From the NCBI GenBank assembly GCA_002887195.1, contig PJAB01000849.1, positions 1 through 19,816 of the forward strand: 19,816 nt of DNA, given 5' to 3'. Every line of letters starts with the position of its first letter. The stretch's first letter is position 1. The notes under the pieces were generated by a model that worked only from the letters and a program-made list of their open reading frames with translations, did no database searches and had not been told where the DNA came from. Shown here piece by piece: positions 1-8,900 of this stretch. Made by a program: the position numbers and the translations under genes. This DNA is from Chrysochromulina parva. Taxonomy: Eukaryota; Haptophyta; Prymnesiales; Chrysochromulinaceae.

Positions 1-36
1 GGGAGGGAGGGGAGGGGAGGGAGTAGGGAGGGACGG
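1..36 (+). repeat. G-run tract at the left edge
   Basis: Runs of three to four G separated by single A residues (GGGAGGGAGGGGAGGGGAGG and onward) give more than four closely spaced G-triplets, which is the pattern of a potential G-quadruplex on the + strand. It lies just upstream of the first gene, in what would be its 5' flank or an upstream intron. The following 'tttcag' near 42 resembles a 3' splice site, so an upstream exon outside the window cannot be excluded. Confidence 0.5.
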
Positions 37-98
37 GTTTCAGGGACGTGTTTTTTGGAGATTGCTCCGAGCACGAGGGGGGTCCGCGCGCGCAGGAA

Positions 99-1481
99 AT
101 GGGGTTTACGTTGCGCACTCCGATAGGTCAGGTGTTCATCTTAGGCATCGTGTTCCTGTTCGTCTTCTCCGCGTACATCACCATCCAGGCGTTCGCCTCC
201 AAGCTCTATGGCGACATGCTCGGCTCAAACATGGAGCTCACGCTATACGCCGTGTTCACAGCGGCGTGCTTCATCGCCCCGGCCGTGACGAACGTGTGCG
301 GCTCGCGCCTCACCCTCTTCCTAGGCACGACCGGATACGCCTCGCTCGTCGCCGCTTCGCTCGTCCTTGCGCTGCTTGGACACAGCCCGCTGACAGACAC
401 GATCGTCAACCTCGGCGGCGCGGGGTGTGGCATCGGCGCCGCGCTGCTGTGGACGGCGCAAGGGCGCCTGATGCTCGAATATTCCAATGGCGCGGACCAG
501 GGCCGGATCTTTGCCATCTTCTGGGCCCTCTTCAATCTCTCTGCGCTCGTCGGCGGTCTGCTGACCTTCTTCTACTTTGCCGACCACAACATCGAGGATC
601 AGGCGAGCTTGTGGCCGCTGTACGTCGTGTTCCTCGCGTTGATCATCGGCGGCGGTGCGCTCACCGGGCTGCTCTCCCCGCCCAGCGAGATCAGCTCGCA
701 GCTGTACTTGCGCGACTCCGCGCCGATTGACGCGGCGCCCGCGGTGAATGGGGCCACGCACCCCGTCAACCGGGCCGCTCTCGACTGGTTTTCGGAGGCT
801 GTGGCGACGATGCAGCTCTTCGGCACGCGCACGATGCTGATCCTCGGGCCGCTCATGTGGTACACGGGCTTCAACCAGCCGTACCAGCTCAACACGTTTG
901 CACGCTACTTCACGGCGCGCGCCAACGGTCTCGAGGTCATCGTCTTCTACGGTGCCGAGATCTTTGGCGCCTTTTTGGCTGGGTGGATGCTCGACCGCGA
1001 CCCCACGCGGCCGCGCACTGGCGCGCTGCACGTCCTGGCCGTCTTTCTGGCCGTCACCACGGGCGGCTACGCGCTCGCCTTTCATTCGGAGCTCCTCGCG
1101 GCGCGCGCCGATTGGCCAGCTTGCAGCGTCGAGCCGCTCGACTTTACGCAGGCGGCCATTGTGGGGCCCACCCTGGCCTACTTTCTGTGGGGCCTCTCCG
1201 ACTCGCAGGTGCAGGCCTTCTCTTACTGGCTCATGCGCCAGCTCTTCGCCGACGGCCCCGAGCAGTCGCGCGCTGTCGGCTTCTACAAGATGATACAGAG
1301 CCTCGGCTGGTGCGCGGGCTTCGCGCTTGTGCCGTCGGAGCGCATGCCGCCCATCGTGCAGATGGGCCTCACGTATGCGTGCGCGCTCGTCGGCGTCGTC
1401 TTTGCGCTCTTCCGGCTGCCCTCGGATGCGCCCCTCCTCAGAGACGCGCGCGCGCCACTGTCCGGTGCCGAACGAGCCTGA
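99..1481 (+). CDS. UNC-93-like multi-pass membrane protein (MFS fold)
   Basis: The product is a polytopic membrane protein of 460 residues from the first ATG at 99; the frame is open back to a GTG at 48, but a eukaryotic start there is unlikely. The helix-rich hydrophobic pattern suggests 11-12 membrane spans, with a short polar loop around residues 195-235. Family marks are GAALLWTAQGR (about residues 113-123), GRIFAIFWALFNLS (about 135-148) and, late in the protein, SYWLMRQLF followed by GFYKMIQSLG (about 375-403). These are the conserved blocks of the UNC-93 (formerly DUF895) branch of the major facilitator superfamily. Animal members regulate K+ channels or traffic Toll-like receptors; fungal and algal members are uncharacterised transporters, so no substrate is claimed. 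Acceptor-like 'cag' sequences at about 42 and 93 mean the first coding exon could lie upstream. Codon use matches the rest of the window. Confidence 0.85.
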   Translation: MGFTLRTPIGQVFILGIVFLFVFSAYITIQAFASKLYGDMLGSNMELTLYAVFTAACFIAPAVTNVCGSRLTLFLGTTGYASLVAASLVLALLGHSPLTDTIVNLGGAGCGIGAALLWTAQGRLMLEYSNGADQGRIFAIFWALFNLSALVGGLLTFFYFADHNIEDQASLWPLYVVFLALIIGGGALTGLLSPPSEISSQLYLRDSAPIDAAPAVNGATHPVNRAALDWFSEAVATMQLFGTRTMLILGPLMWYTGFNQPYQLNTFARYFTARANGLEVIVFYGAEIFGAFLAGWMLDRDPTRPRTGALHVLAVFLAVTTGGYALAFHSELLAARADWPACSVEPLDFTQAAIVGPTLAYFLWGLSDSQVQAFSYWLMRQLFADGPEQSRAVGFYKMIQSLGWCAGFALVPSERMPPIVQMGLTYACALVGVVFALFRLPSDAPLLRDARAPLSGAERA

Positions 1482-1805
1482 CAATGCTCCCTGCCCGCAT
1501 TGCTGTGAGAGCTCTTTTGTACATTACTAATGAGGCAGCTTGTGCCGATCGATGGTGCACTGGACGAACTATGGACGAACCGCTCCTGTCCCGACGGAGG
1601 TTGCGGGGATGGAATACTGGAGACGACAGACGTGTGCAATGCGACGAGGGTTTTTGGGCCGACAAAATGGACAGATGACATCTCGAGATGTTGAAACAAC
1701 GCCCGGAGGGTCTTCACACACCATCATGTGACACACCGTACCTCCGTTTACTCCGAGAAAATTAGATAAAACAGCCCCGCGAGTGAGCTCAGAGTCCAGA
1801 GACAA
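1482..1805. other. Intergenic region between the UNC-93-like gene and the small spliced gene
   Basis: This 324-bp stretch is less GC-rich than the flanking coding sequence and should hold the 3' UTR of the upstream gene and the promoter of the downstream gene. It contains a perfect 14-bp palindrome, ACATCTCGAGATGT, at 1678-1691, and an AT-rich patch (gaaaattagataaaacag) near 1757-1774, about 30 bp before the ATG at 1806. I see no canonical AATAAA signal and no RNA gene. Confidence 0.4.
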
Positions 1806-2538
1806 ATGTCTTGCGACGGTTACGTGCAGTGCCCTAAAGGGGTATGTTGCAAAGTTGCGAAACATTCGGAGGGAGTGCCTGAGCGAGCAACACCAAGCAC
1901 AACTATGCCGAGATGGGACGGAACTGCGGATCCGCCACCGTGCGAGCGACGCTGCGACGGTGACCGCATCATCGAGCTCGTCCCAGCCGCGGAATGGCTC
2001 GCGGACGACACGAAGAATATGCTGCTCCGCAACTCAGACAATGCCGACATGCTTCCGGGTCGCCAGTTTCTGCCGCGCACGGCATACCGCGATCACCTGC
2101 ACGACAACGCGCGCGCGACGTCGGTCTTTGACAACGCCAACCCCGGAATCACCACGTATGTGCGCGTCTCGCGCCGGCTCGCCAAAGAGGGCGCAATGGG
2201 CGACCAGGCCCGCGAGGACCAGCTCCTGCAGATCCGAGCGGAGATTCGCGAGCAGACGAGGCTCAAGGAGCTGAGGGAGGCACAGGAGGCTCGCGAGGTC
2301 CTGGAGCTCAGGAGCCTTGGAATTCGGACGGCGATGCGCAAATGTGAGTGGCCTTCTCGCCACCACCCCTCCTTGCCTGCCCGCGCCGCGTGTCCATGTT
2401 GTGGGTGGCTCACAACCATGTTGTGCGTGGCTCCCGTCCGCAGACAAGGACCTGGCGGACACGGACCAGGATGGTGGCAGGGCACACTCGCACGATGGCG
2501 TGTCGAAGAGGTCGGCCCAGTCTGCGTTCTTCATGTAG
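1806..2538 (+). CDS. Small two-exon gene, conserved-looking hypothetical protein
   Basis: I do not recognise this protein. Exon 1 runs 1806-2343 and exon 2 runs 2444-2538, split by a 100-nt GT-AG intron (donor GTGAGT, acceptor CCGCAG). Splicing joins AAA-T to AC to make a Tyr codon and gives a 210-residue product from ATG 1806, or 177 residues from ATG 1905, which is the other possible start. The N-terminal 33 residues look poorly protein-like (Cys-rich, many Thr/Pro), so 1905 may be the true start. The middle carries WLADDTKNMLLRNSDNADML and TYVRVSRRLAKEGAMGDQA; residues 135-180 form a highly charged helix or coiled coil rich in Arg, Glu and Leu. The C-terminus ends ...SAQSAFFM. No signal peptide or TM helix is seen. 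The charged helical make-up and small size recall small cytoskeletal or axonemal proteins, but that is only an impression. Reading through the intron gives low-complexity Arg/Trp-rich sequence, which supports splicing. Confidence 0.65.
2344..2443 (+). other. GT-AG intron, 100 nt
   Basis: The donor GTGAGT at 2344-2349 and acceptor CCGCAG ending at 2443 restore a frame that closes at the TAG at 2536-2538. The C/T-rich first half (ccttctcgccaccacccctc) and the size match the other introns inferred in this window. Confidence 0.7.
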
Positions 2539-2999
2539 GCTCGTGTATGCGGCGGGCCATGGACGGTGGGGCGCGGCGCTCGACGCGGCTGCATCCTCCG
2601 CGCTGGCGGTCACAGGGGACGAGGTAGCATGGCGCAGACCTCCAAGCACAGAGGATCCACCGGGACCGCGCTCACAGGGTGTAAGGCCGTGGTAGCTGAT
2701 ACTCATGATGGCACAGTGTGTGTGGCCCACCGTGAGAGTGTGGTGCGTCCGTCTTGACGATTTTCTTTCCCTTCTCGTCTCACGTGTGGCGAGACTCCCG
2801 TCCGCTCCGTCGAGAAGAACTTTCACGCACGGCCCAAACAAGCGCCCAGTTAAATCCCAAAACATAATTCCGCAATCCAGAATCCTCAGTGGCACGTTCA
2901 CAACAGGAGCCCAGCAGCCAGCGGCAGCACCATAAGCCCGTTGTGGGACTCGCCCTCGGACAACCACAGCCTCCCCCCAAGCCTCCACAAAAGGACAGC
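2539..2999. other. Convergent intergenic region (two 3' ends)
   Basis: This 461-bp stretch lies between the stop of the small + strand gene and the stop (TGA on the minus strand) of the giant - strand gene, so it should hold both 3' UTRs. There is a pyrimidine-rich patch near 2761-2780 and a relatively AT-rich patch near 2850-2875 (gttaaatcccaaaacataat). Open frames here are short, Arg-rich and without recognisable motifs. I see no RNA gene or mobile element. Confidence 0.4.
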
Positions 3000-5900
3000 T
3001 CATAAGACTTCGACTGCCTTGAGCGCCTGGCCGCCCACGCGCTGCGCGACTTCCTTGAGCTCGGCGCGCAGCCTTGCATAGAGTTCATCGGCGAGCGCAG
3101 GAGTGCCCTCTACGGCGCAGCCCGGTGCCGAGCTCTGCAACGCGGGCTGGCAAGGCCCTATGTCCTCGCCGGCATCGAGCCGCGCCTTGAGCGAGCTCAC
3201 GTGCTGAAACACGCGTACATCCCCGCCCCTATCGGGGTGGAGCACCACCATCAGCTTGCGCCACACTGCGGGGCGCATACATAGCGCTCCACCCGCCGCC
3301 ACGTATAAGGCGAAGAGGCGCAGTCCAGTGGTGAGCGCCGCCGCACTGTGGGCAGCGCGAGCGGCGCCAGTGCCATCCGTCGCATCGTCGGGAGCGCCGT
3401 GATGAGCGTCGGGAGCGTCTTCGTCGGCCTCCTCTTCGACGTCCATTGCAGTGGGCTCGACGTCAGCGGGTAGCGGCACGTTGTTCGCGGCAGCACTCGC
3501 CGGCGGCTGTGCGGCCGGCGCGGGCGGCACCAACTTGGTCAGGCCAAGTTGCACTGCGAGTGCCGACGGCGCTGCTTTGTTCTTGAGCAGGAGCGGCGGC
3601 TCGAGCAGCAAAGGGAGGAGCCGGAGGTCACTCGAGCGGAAGCGCCGGATACAGACGAACGAGTGGCGGAAGAGCGTGGCGAGCTCCGAAGCTGAGCGTC
3701 GGCGGAGCACGCCCTCGATGGAGCGTCCTAGAAAGACGCGCCGCTCGCGCCCGAGTGAAGCGAGCGGCAGCCTCACCTCTCCAGCGCTCTCGTCCTCGAA
3801 GACTTCATTCTGCGCAAAGTACGTGCCGTGCATCGGGAAGACGCCCTGGAAGGCTGTCCACGGCGACAGGAGGAGCCGACCGCGCGCGTAGTCGCCGACC
3901 GTCCCCTGCAGCAGCAGCAGGCGTGGCGTGGCGTCGCCCGGGTGCTGTGGCGCGATGGACGGGTCGTGCACCTCGCGAGCGTACACCATCCGGTCGGTCA
4001 GAGGATTACCACCTGGAGGGACTGTGGCACTGGCTTCCGAGAGCACCAATGGGGCGGCGGGGAGCGAGATCGGCGGCGCGAGGAGCACTGGGGGGACTGG
4101 CGGCGGCGCTGCACCCTCGGCGGCGGCAAGCGCGGCTGCCACCGCCATTGCGGCTACCTCGGCGCCCGCAGCGGCCGCGGAGCCGATCTCGCAACCGAAG
4201 ATCGCAACGGCCGACGCCGAGAGCGGGCGCGCTGAGGAGACGAAGGCAAGGGGGGCAGGCGCACTCGCATCCGGCGCGAGGGACGGCAGTAGCGGAGAGA
4301 GGGCCATGGGGACGGTCGGGTCGCGGATCGGAGCTTCGCTGGGCGCCATCGACATCATTGCAAAACTACCCACGGTGGCAAGGTGTTGCACACCCACGCC
4401 GTCATCGAGGTCCTCTATGGGGATGGCGCTTATGTCACTCGATCCCGTGCCGGCGTGGGTGTGCTCCGTTAAGGGCTCCGTTAATTGCTGTGCCACGTCA
4501 CTCGATCCCGTGCCGGCGGGGGGGATGGGCACAGCAATGGCGACCGTTCCTGCGGCCGGAGCGACTGTTCCTGCAATTAACGGAGCAGCGGCAATTAACG
4601 GAGCAATTAACGGAGCGACTGCACTTGCGGCCGTGGCGACGACAGCGAGCGGAGCCGAGTCCGCCGCAAAGCAGGCGCGCCCTTTGCCTGTGGAGTCGTC
4701 GGCGCGGAGAAGGCTACCGTACTCGCAGTTGCTTCGGAGAGGGCAGTCACCGCACTGCGGCGTCTCGCCGCATAGGATGGCGCCGTGCGTGATCATGAAC
4801 ACGTGCGAGCGATACAGCAGTGCACTGAGCGCCGAGCCGGGGGGCGTGCTCGTGGGCAGCACCTCATACATGTAGTCCTGCGCTCGCTTCGAGAAGCGCT
4901 TCAGGTTGCGCGGCCCGTCCTCGATGTCCTCCGTGCCGCTGCCGCTCGTGCCAACCCGTGAGTTGTTTGGTCGAGCAGCCTTGGCCCTCGTGCTCGCTTT
5001 GGGGGCGCCGGCCAGTGCTGCTGGCACCTCTCCCTGCAAGGTGCTGCCGCTGCCAACGCCCTCGCCCTCGCCCTCGCCCTCGCCCGGGACAGCACCCTCG
5101 CCTTCGCCAAACGCATAAGGCTCGTCCTCTACCGCTGCGCCGTCGCCGCCGCCAGAGCCCGACATGTCGGCAGCGGCCGTCCAGCGCGTCCCGTCGCACA
5201 CATGGTACTTGCCGTGCTTCTTGCAGTACCGTCGCGGGGCGCCGACGACCCGAAGTGGCGTGCTGCCGTCAGCGGCGAGGTACTCATTGGAAGCCAAGTT
5301 GACCGAAGTGCTCGTCGAACCGCGGCCCACTTGGCCAGCCGCCTTCGTGAGGCCTCGCACGTCGATCGTCGACTCCTCCTGCAGTAAGCTGGCCGGGGCT
5401 GCGTCGACTGCGCAGACGTCGAACGCAGTGTGCACATTCGCGTCTTCATCCATCGGCGCGGATGCTTCCACTTGCCCCCCGGATCGAGCGCCATCCCGAG
5501 CGCCATCCCTGGCCGCCGCCGCCGCCGCTGCCACCGTCATCATCTCATTCACGGCCGAGGCGGTGCTGGCGAATGAGCTCGGTCCGGCGCGCTTGTGTGG
5601 CGTATGCTTGGCTGCAGGGCGCGTCGCGAGCGCGGGAGTTCGCGGCGGCGAGAGCAGCGCGTCGTCTGCCTCGGGGCGAAGCAGAGGCGCGGCGGCGGCA
5701 GACGCCGCACCGGCAGCGTCGAGTGCCTTGGAATCGGGGGCGGCGGCTGAGACCGGCACCTTGGCGAGCCACGGCGCGCGCTCCGCGGCGTCCATCTGCT
5801 TCCACTGCAGCAGCAGCAGCGTACGCAGCTCGGAGCGCGAGCACTTGGGCCGCTCGAGAGAGAGCGCCGGCCGCATCGCCTCCACGTAGATGTCATGTGC

Positions 5901-8900
5901 CGTCTTGGGACCCTTGCTCTTCGAGGCAGGCGTTCCGTCGAGGGGTGCCAGAACAAGCGCGCCGCGGCACGCGAGGGACGCGCTGACACTGATGTTGCCG
6001 CCCGCGAGCGCCGACCCTCTGATGCCCAGGCGCAGCGTCACCCAAACTGTTGGGGAAGCTGGCGGCGCGTTGGCGGCGAGGCGAGGTACCTTGAGAGCGC
6101 GAGACGCGCCAGATGCCTCTCCCACGCCCAGGCGACGCTTAGGCTGCGGCGGCGGCAGCCATCTCGCGAGATGCCGATCGTTGAGCCCAACGGGCAGGAT
6201 CGCGCCCGCGCGCTGTGCTGAGCGCCGGTCGACGCTCGAGAGACCCTCGGTCGCGTAGATGCCGATCCTCTTGAGCCAGCCGAGCCGCGTCATCACTCGC
6301 AGCACGTTGGCGTCGACGGCAAAGTCGACGCGCCCCATGCGATAGAGAAGGAGGCACGCGATCGACTTGCCGGAGAGACCATTGTAGCTGAGCAGGTACC
6401 TACGTATTTGGTCGGATGGCCACTGATGCAGCCTCTCGAGCGAGGTCGCCACGCCACCCGAATCCTCAAACACGCGCCCGAGCAAGGCATGTATGCGCTC
6501 CGCCTTCATGTGAAAGTACGGCCCATGCCAGATGCACGGTTCAATATCCTCGGGTCGGCGCTGACGAATGAGATCCCAATCTGGCTCATTGGGAAGCTCG
6601 GCGCTCGGGAATGTGGCCGCCAGGTTGGCGTACCCGATCGACGACCACGAGTTCCGGCACGTCTGTGCGCAGATGAGCCCGACCAGCGTGCCCAACACTG
6701 ACGTGGACCAATCGAGCCGCGTGAACGGCAGCTCACCATACACTGCCTCGAGCGCCGTGTTGAAGCTTTGCATCTTCCGCTCGACATTCTCGGCGGTGAG
6801 CGGCTCGAAGGCTGCGGCGCACGCCTCGTAGCGCGCGCGCGTTGCCTCGCTCGCTGCAACGGCCGCGGCGACGGCGGCCGCCGAGTCGCCGAGCTCGGCC
6901 CCAGCCACTTTGGCGCCGCTCGGTGCGGCGGCGGCAGCAGCACCATCTGCAGCACCCGCCGCATAGGCGACAGCTGCGACAGCTGCGACAGCTGCGACAG
7001 CTGCGACAGGCAGAGGGCCGAGCGTTGCGCGAGCTAGCGGCACGCAGCCCCCTGGCAGCTCACACATCTCGGTGAGAATCTCGGGGAGAATCTCGGGGAG
7101 ATGGAGAAGCGTACCGGTGGGCGCTAGCGGCACGGCTGCTGCTGCTGGGGGCATGGCTCCCGCAAGGGTCGTCGGTGCCACGGGCTCGGTCCCTTCTGCT
7201 GATGGAGAACGCTGCGTGCTGGTGCTGTGCAAGCCCACGGAGGCATCATCCGCTGCTATGCCGATCGCCGACGGCACCGCCGTCACACGCAACCCCCCCT
7301 GATCGGTTGCAACGCTCTCATCCGCAGTGGAGGTGGCAGCCTTTCCAGCCTTTCGGGCGAGTGTCCACGGATTCACGCGCGCCCGACCTGTGATGGCCGT
7401 GGTGCCGTACGGGTCAGCATGCGCCGCGGAAGGCAGCAGTGTGGAGCAGCCGGATCCTGACGCTCTCGCTGCCGCCGCCGCCGCCGCAGCCGGCGCGCTG
7501 CCTGCGGCGACGGCAGCAGCGGCAGGGCCGCGGGCACTGCGCGAGCGCCGCTCGAGAAGCTGAATGCCCCTTCCGGGAGGTTCGCCGCTGCAGTAGGGGC
7601 ACTCATACGTCGCATCGTCCTCCGCAAAGGCGGCGGAGCTCGCAGGTGGCAGTTTTTCGCAAGCCACATGCACCCACAGTCCACACGCATCGCACGCGAT
7701 CATGTCGTCATCCGATCGTGACCGTTTGGAGGCCTTGGAGGTGACCCCAGCCTCGGCAGCCCAGGGGCCGAAGCAGATGGCACAGCAGCCCGCGCGCTCG
7801 CATTGCCGGCGGCGTGCATCCACGATCATCGCTCCCTCGCCAAATCGCGTCCCACGGCACGCGGCGCAGTGGTAGGCACGATCGCCATCAAAGTCTTCAG
7901 CGCTCCCCGCGGGCAGTGCCTCGCATGAAATGTGCACCCACACACCGCACCGGTCGCAGCCGACAGCCTCCTCGCCGGTGGTGCATTTCGTCTCGCACGC
8001 GGGGCACGTGTCCGTCGCGAGCCAATGGCGCAGGCGCACCTGCTCGATGACGTTGCCCTCGCCCGGCCGGCAGCCGCGGCAGGCGGCGCACGTGTAGTGC
8101 ACGTCGTCAAAATCGACCGTGTGCGTGCAGTGCACGGGCAGTGCCTCGCATGAGACGTGCACCCAGCGCGCGCATGATTCACACTGGAGCATCTCCTCAG
8201 GCATCGCCGCCGCGCCCGCCTCCGGCTCCGCGTACAGCCGCTCGCACAGCGGGCAGTACTCGTCTGAGTGGCAGCGGCGCGTGCATGCTGGGCAAAGGCC
8301 AACCTCGTCCTGCGGGAGCGCCTCACTCAGCCCGAGACGCGCAACCAGCAGCGGCGTCACTGGCGTCGCCGTGCACCTGCAGTCGAGCGCTCTCTCCGTG
8401 CGTTGGCAGCCAGCGCACGCGACGCTCGTGCTGAGGGCACGACGTGAGGGCAGTACGAGGAGCTCGCCAGGCGCTGCCTGCCGACATGCAGGGCACTCGT
8501 ACTCAACGGTCGCCCACCGATCCGCTTGCCTCGCGCTCAGCCTGTCGCAACTGAAGTGCACCCAGAGCTCGCACCGGCCACATTGGAGCATCTGAATTGA
8601 GGGCAGCTCCTCGCCGTCAAGCACGTTGCGCCACGCGACCAGACATACTGGGCAGTACTCGCGCTGCGCCTCGATCTGCTCTTCGCGTGTGCGCACTATT
8701 GGAGCGCAGTGCTCACATAGCGCACGTCCCTTGCCGTCGATTTGTACCTCGTGGGCCAAGTCCTCCACGCTCAGGCACGCCTCGCACGCCGCACATTGAA
8801 CCTCCCCAGCGCGCCGCCGGCCGCGACTGCCGGCCAGTGGTGCTAGGGCCGTCTTTGGTCGCCCCATCGGCTCCTTGCCACGAGCGGTAGCGCTTCTCGG

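Noticed and set aside
48..98. N-terminal extension of the UNC-93-like protein from 48
   Set aside because: The codon at 48 is GTG and the 17 added residues are unlike the family; the ATG at 99 is preferred.
321..1484. 387-codon open frame antisense to the UNC-93-like gene
   Set aside because: Arg/Glu/His-rich sequence without motifs; a by-product of GC-rich codon use on the opposite strand of a clear membrane protein gene.
3755..4792. 345-codon and overlapping 315-codon + strand frames inside the giant gene
   Set aside because: They are shadow frames of the low-complexity linkers of the - strand gene (Arg/Ser/Ala-rich) and show no domain.
6007..6088. Possible intron in the giant gene (donor-like AAG|GTACCT near 6092, several CAG acceptors downstream on the minus strand)
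   Set aside because: The frame stays open throughout and no acceptor is clearly better; without cDNA it cannot be told from coding linker, so I did not split the gene.
6967..7009. Short tandem repeats as a CRISPR array
   Set aside because: Units of 9 bp with no spacers are simple coding repeats in a eukaryotic gene.
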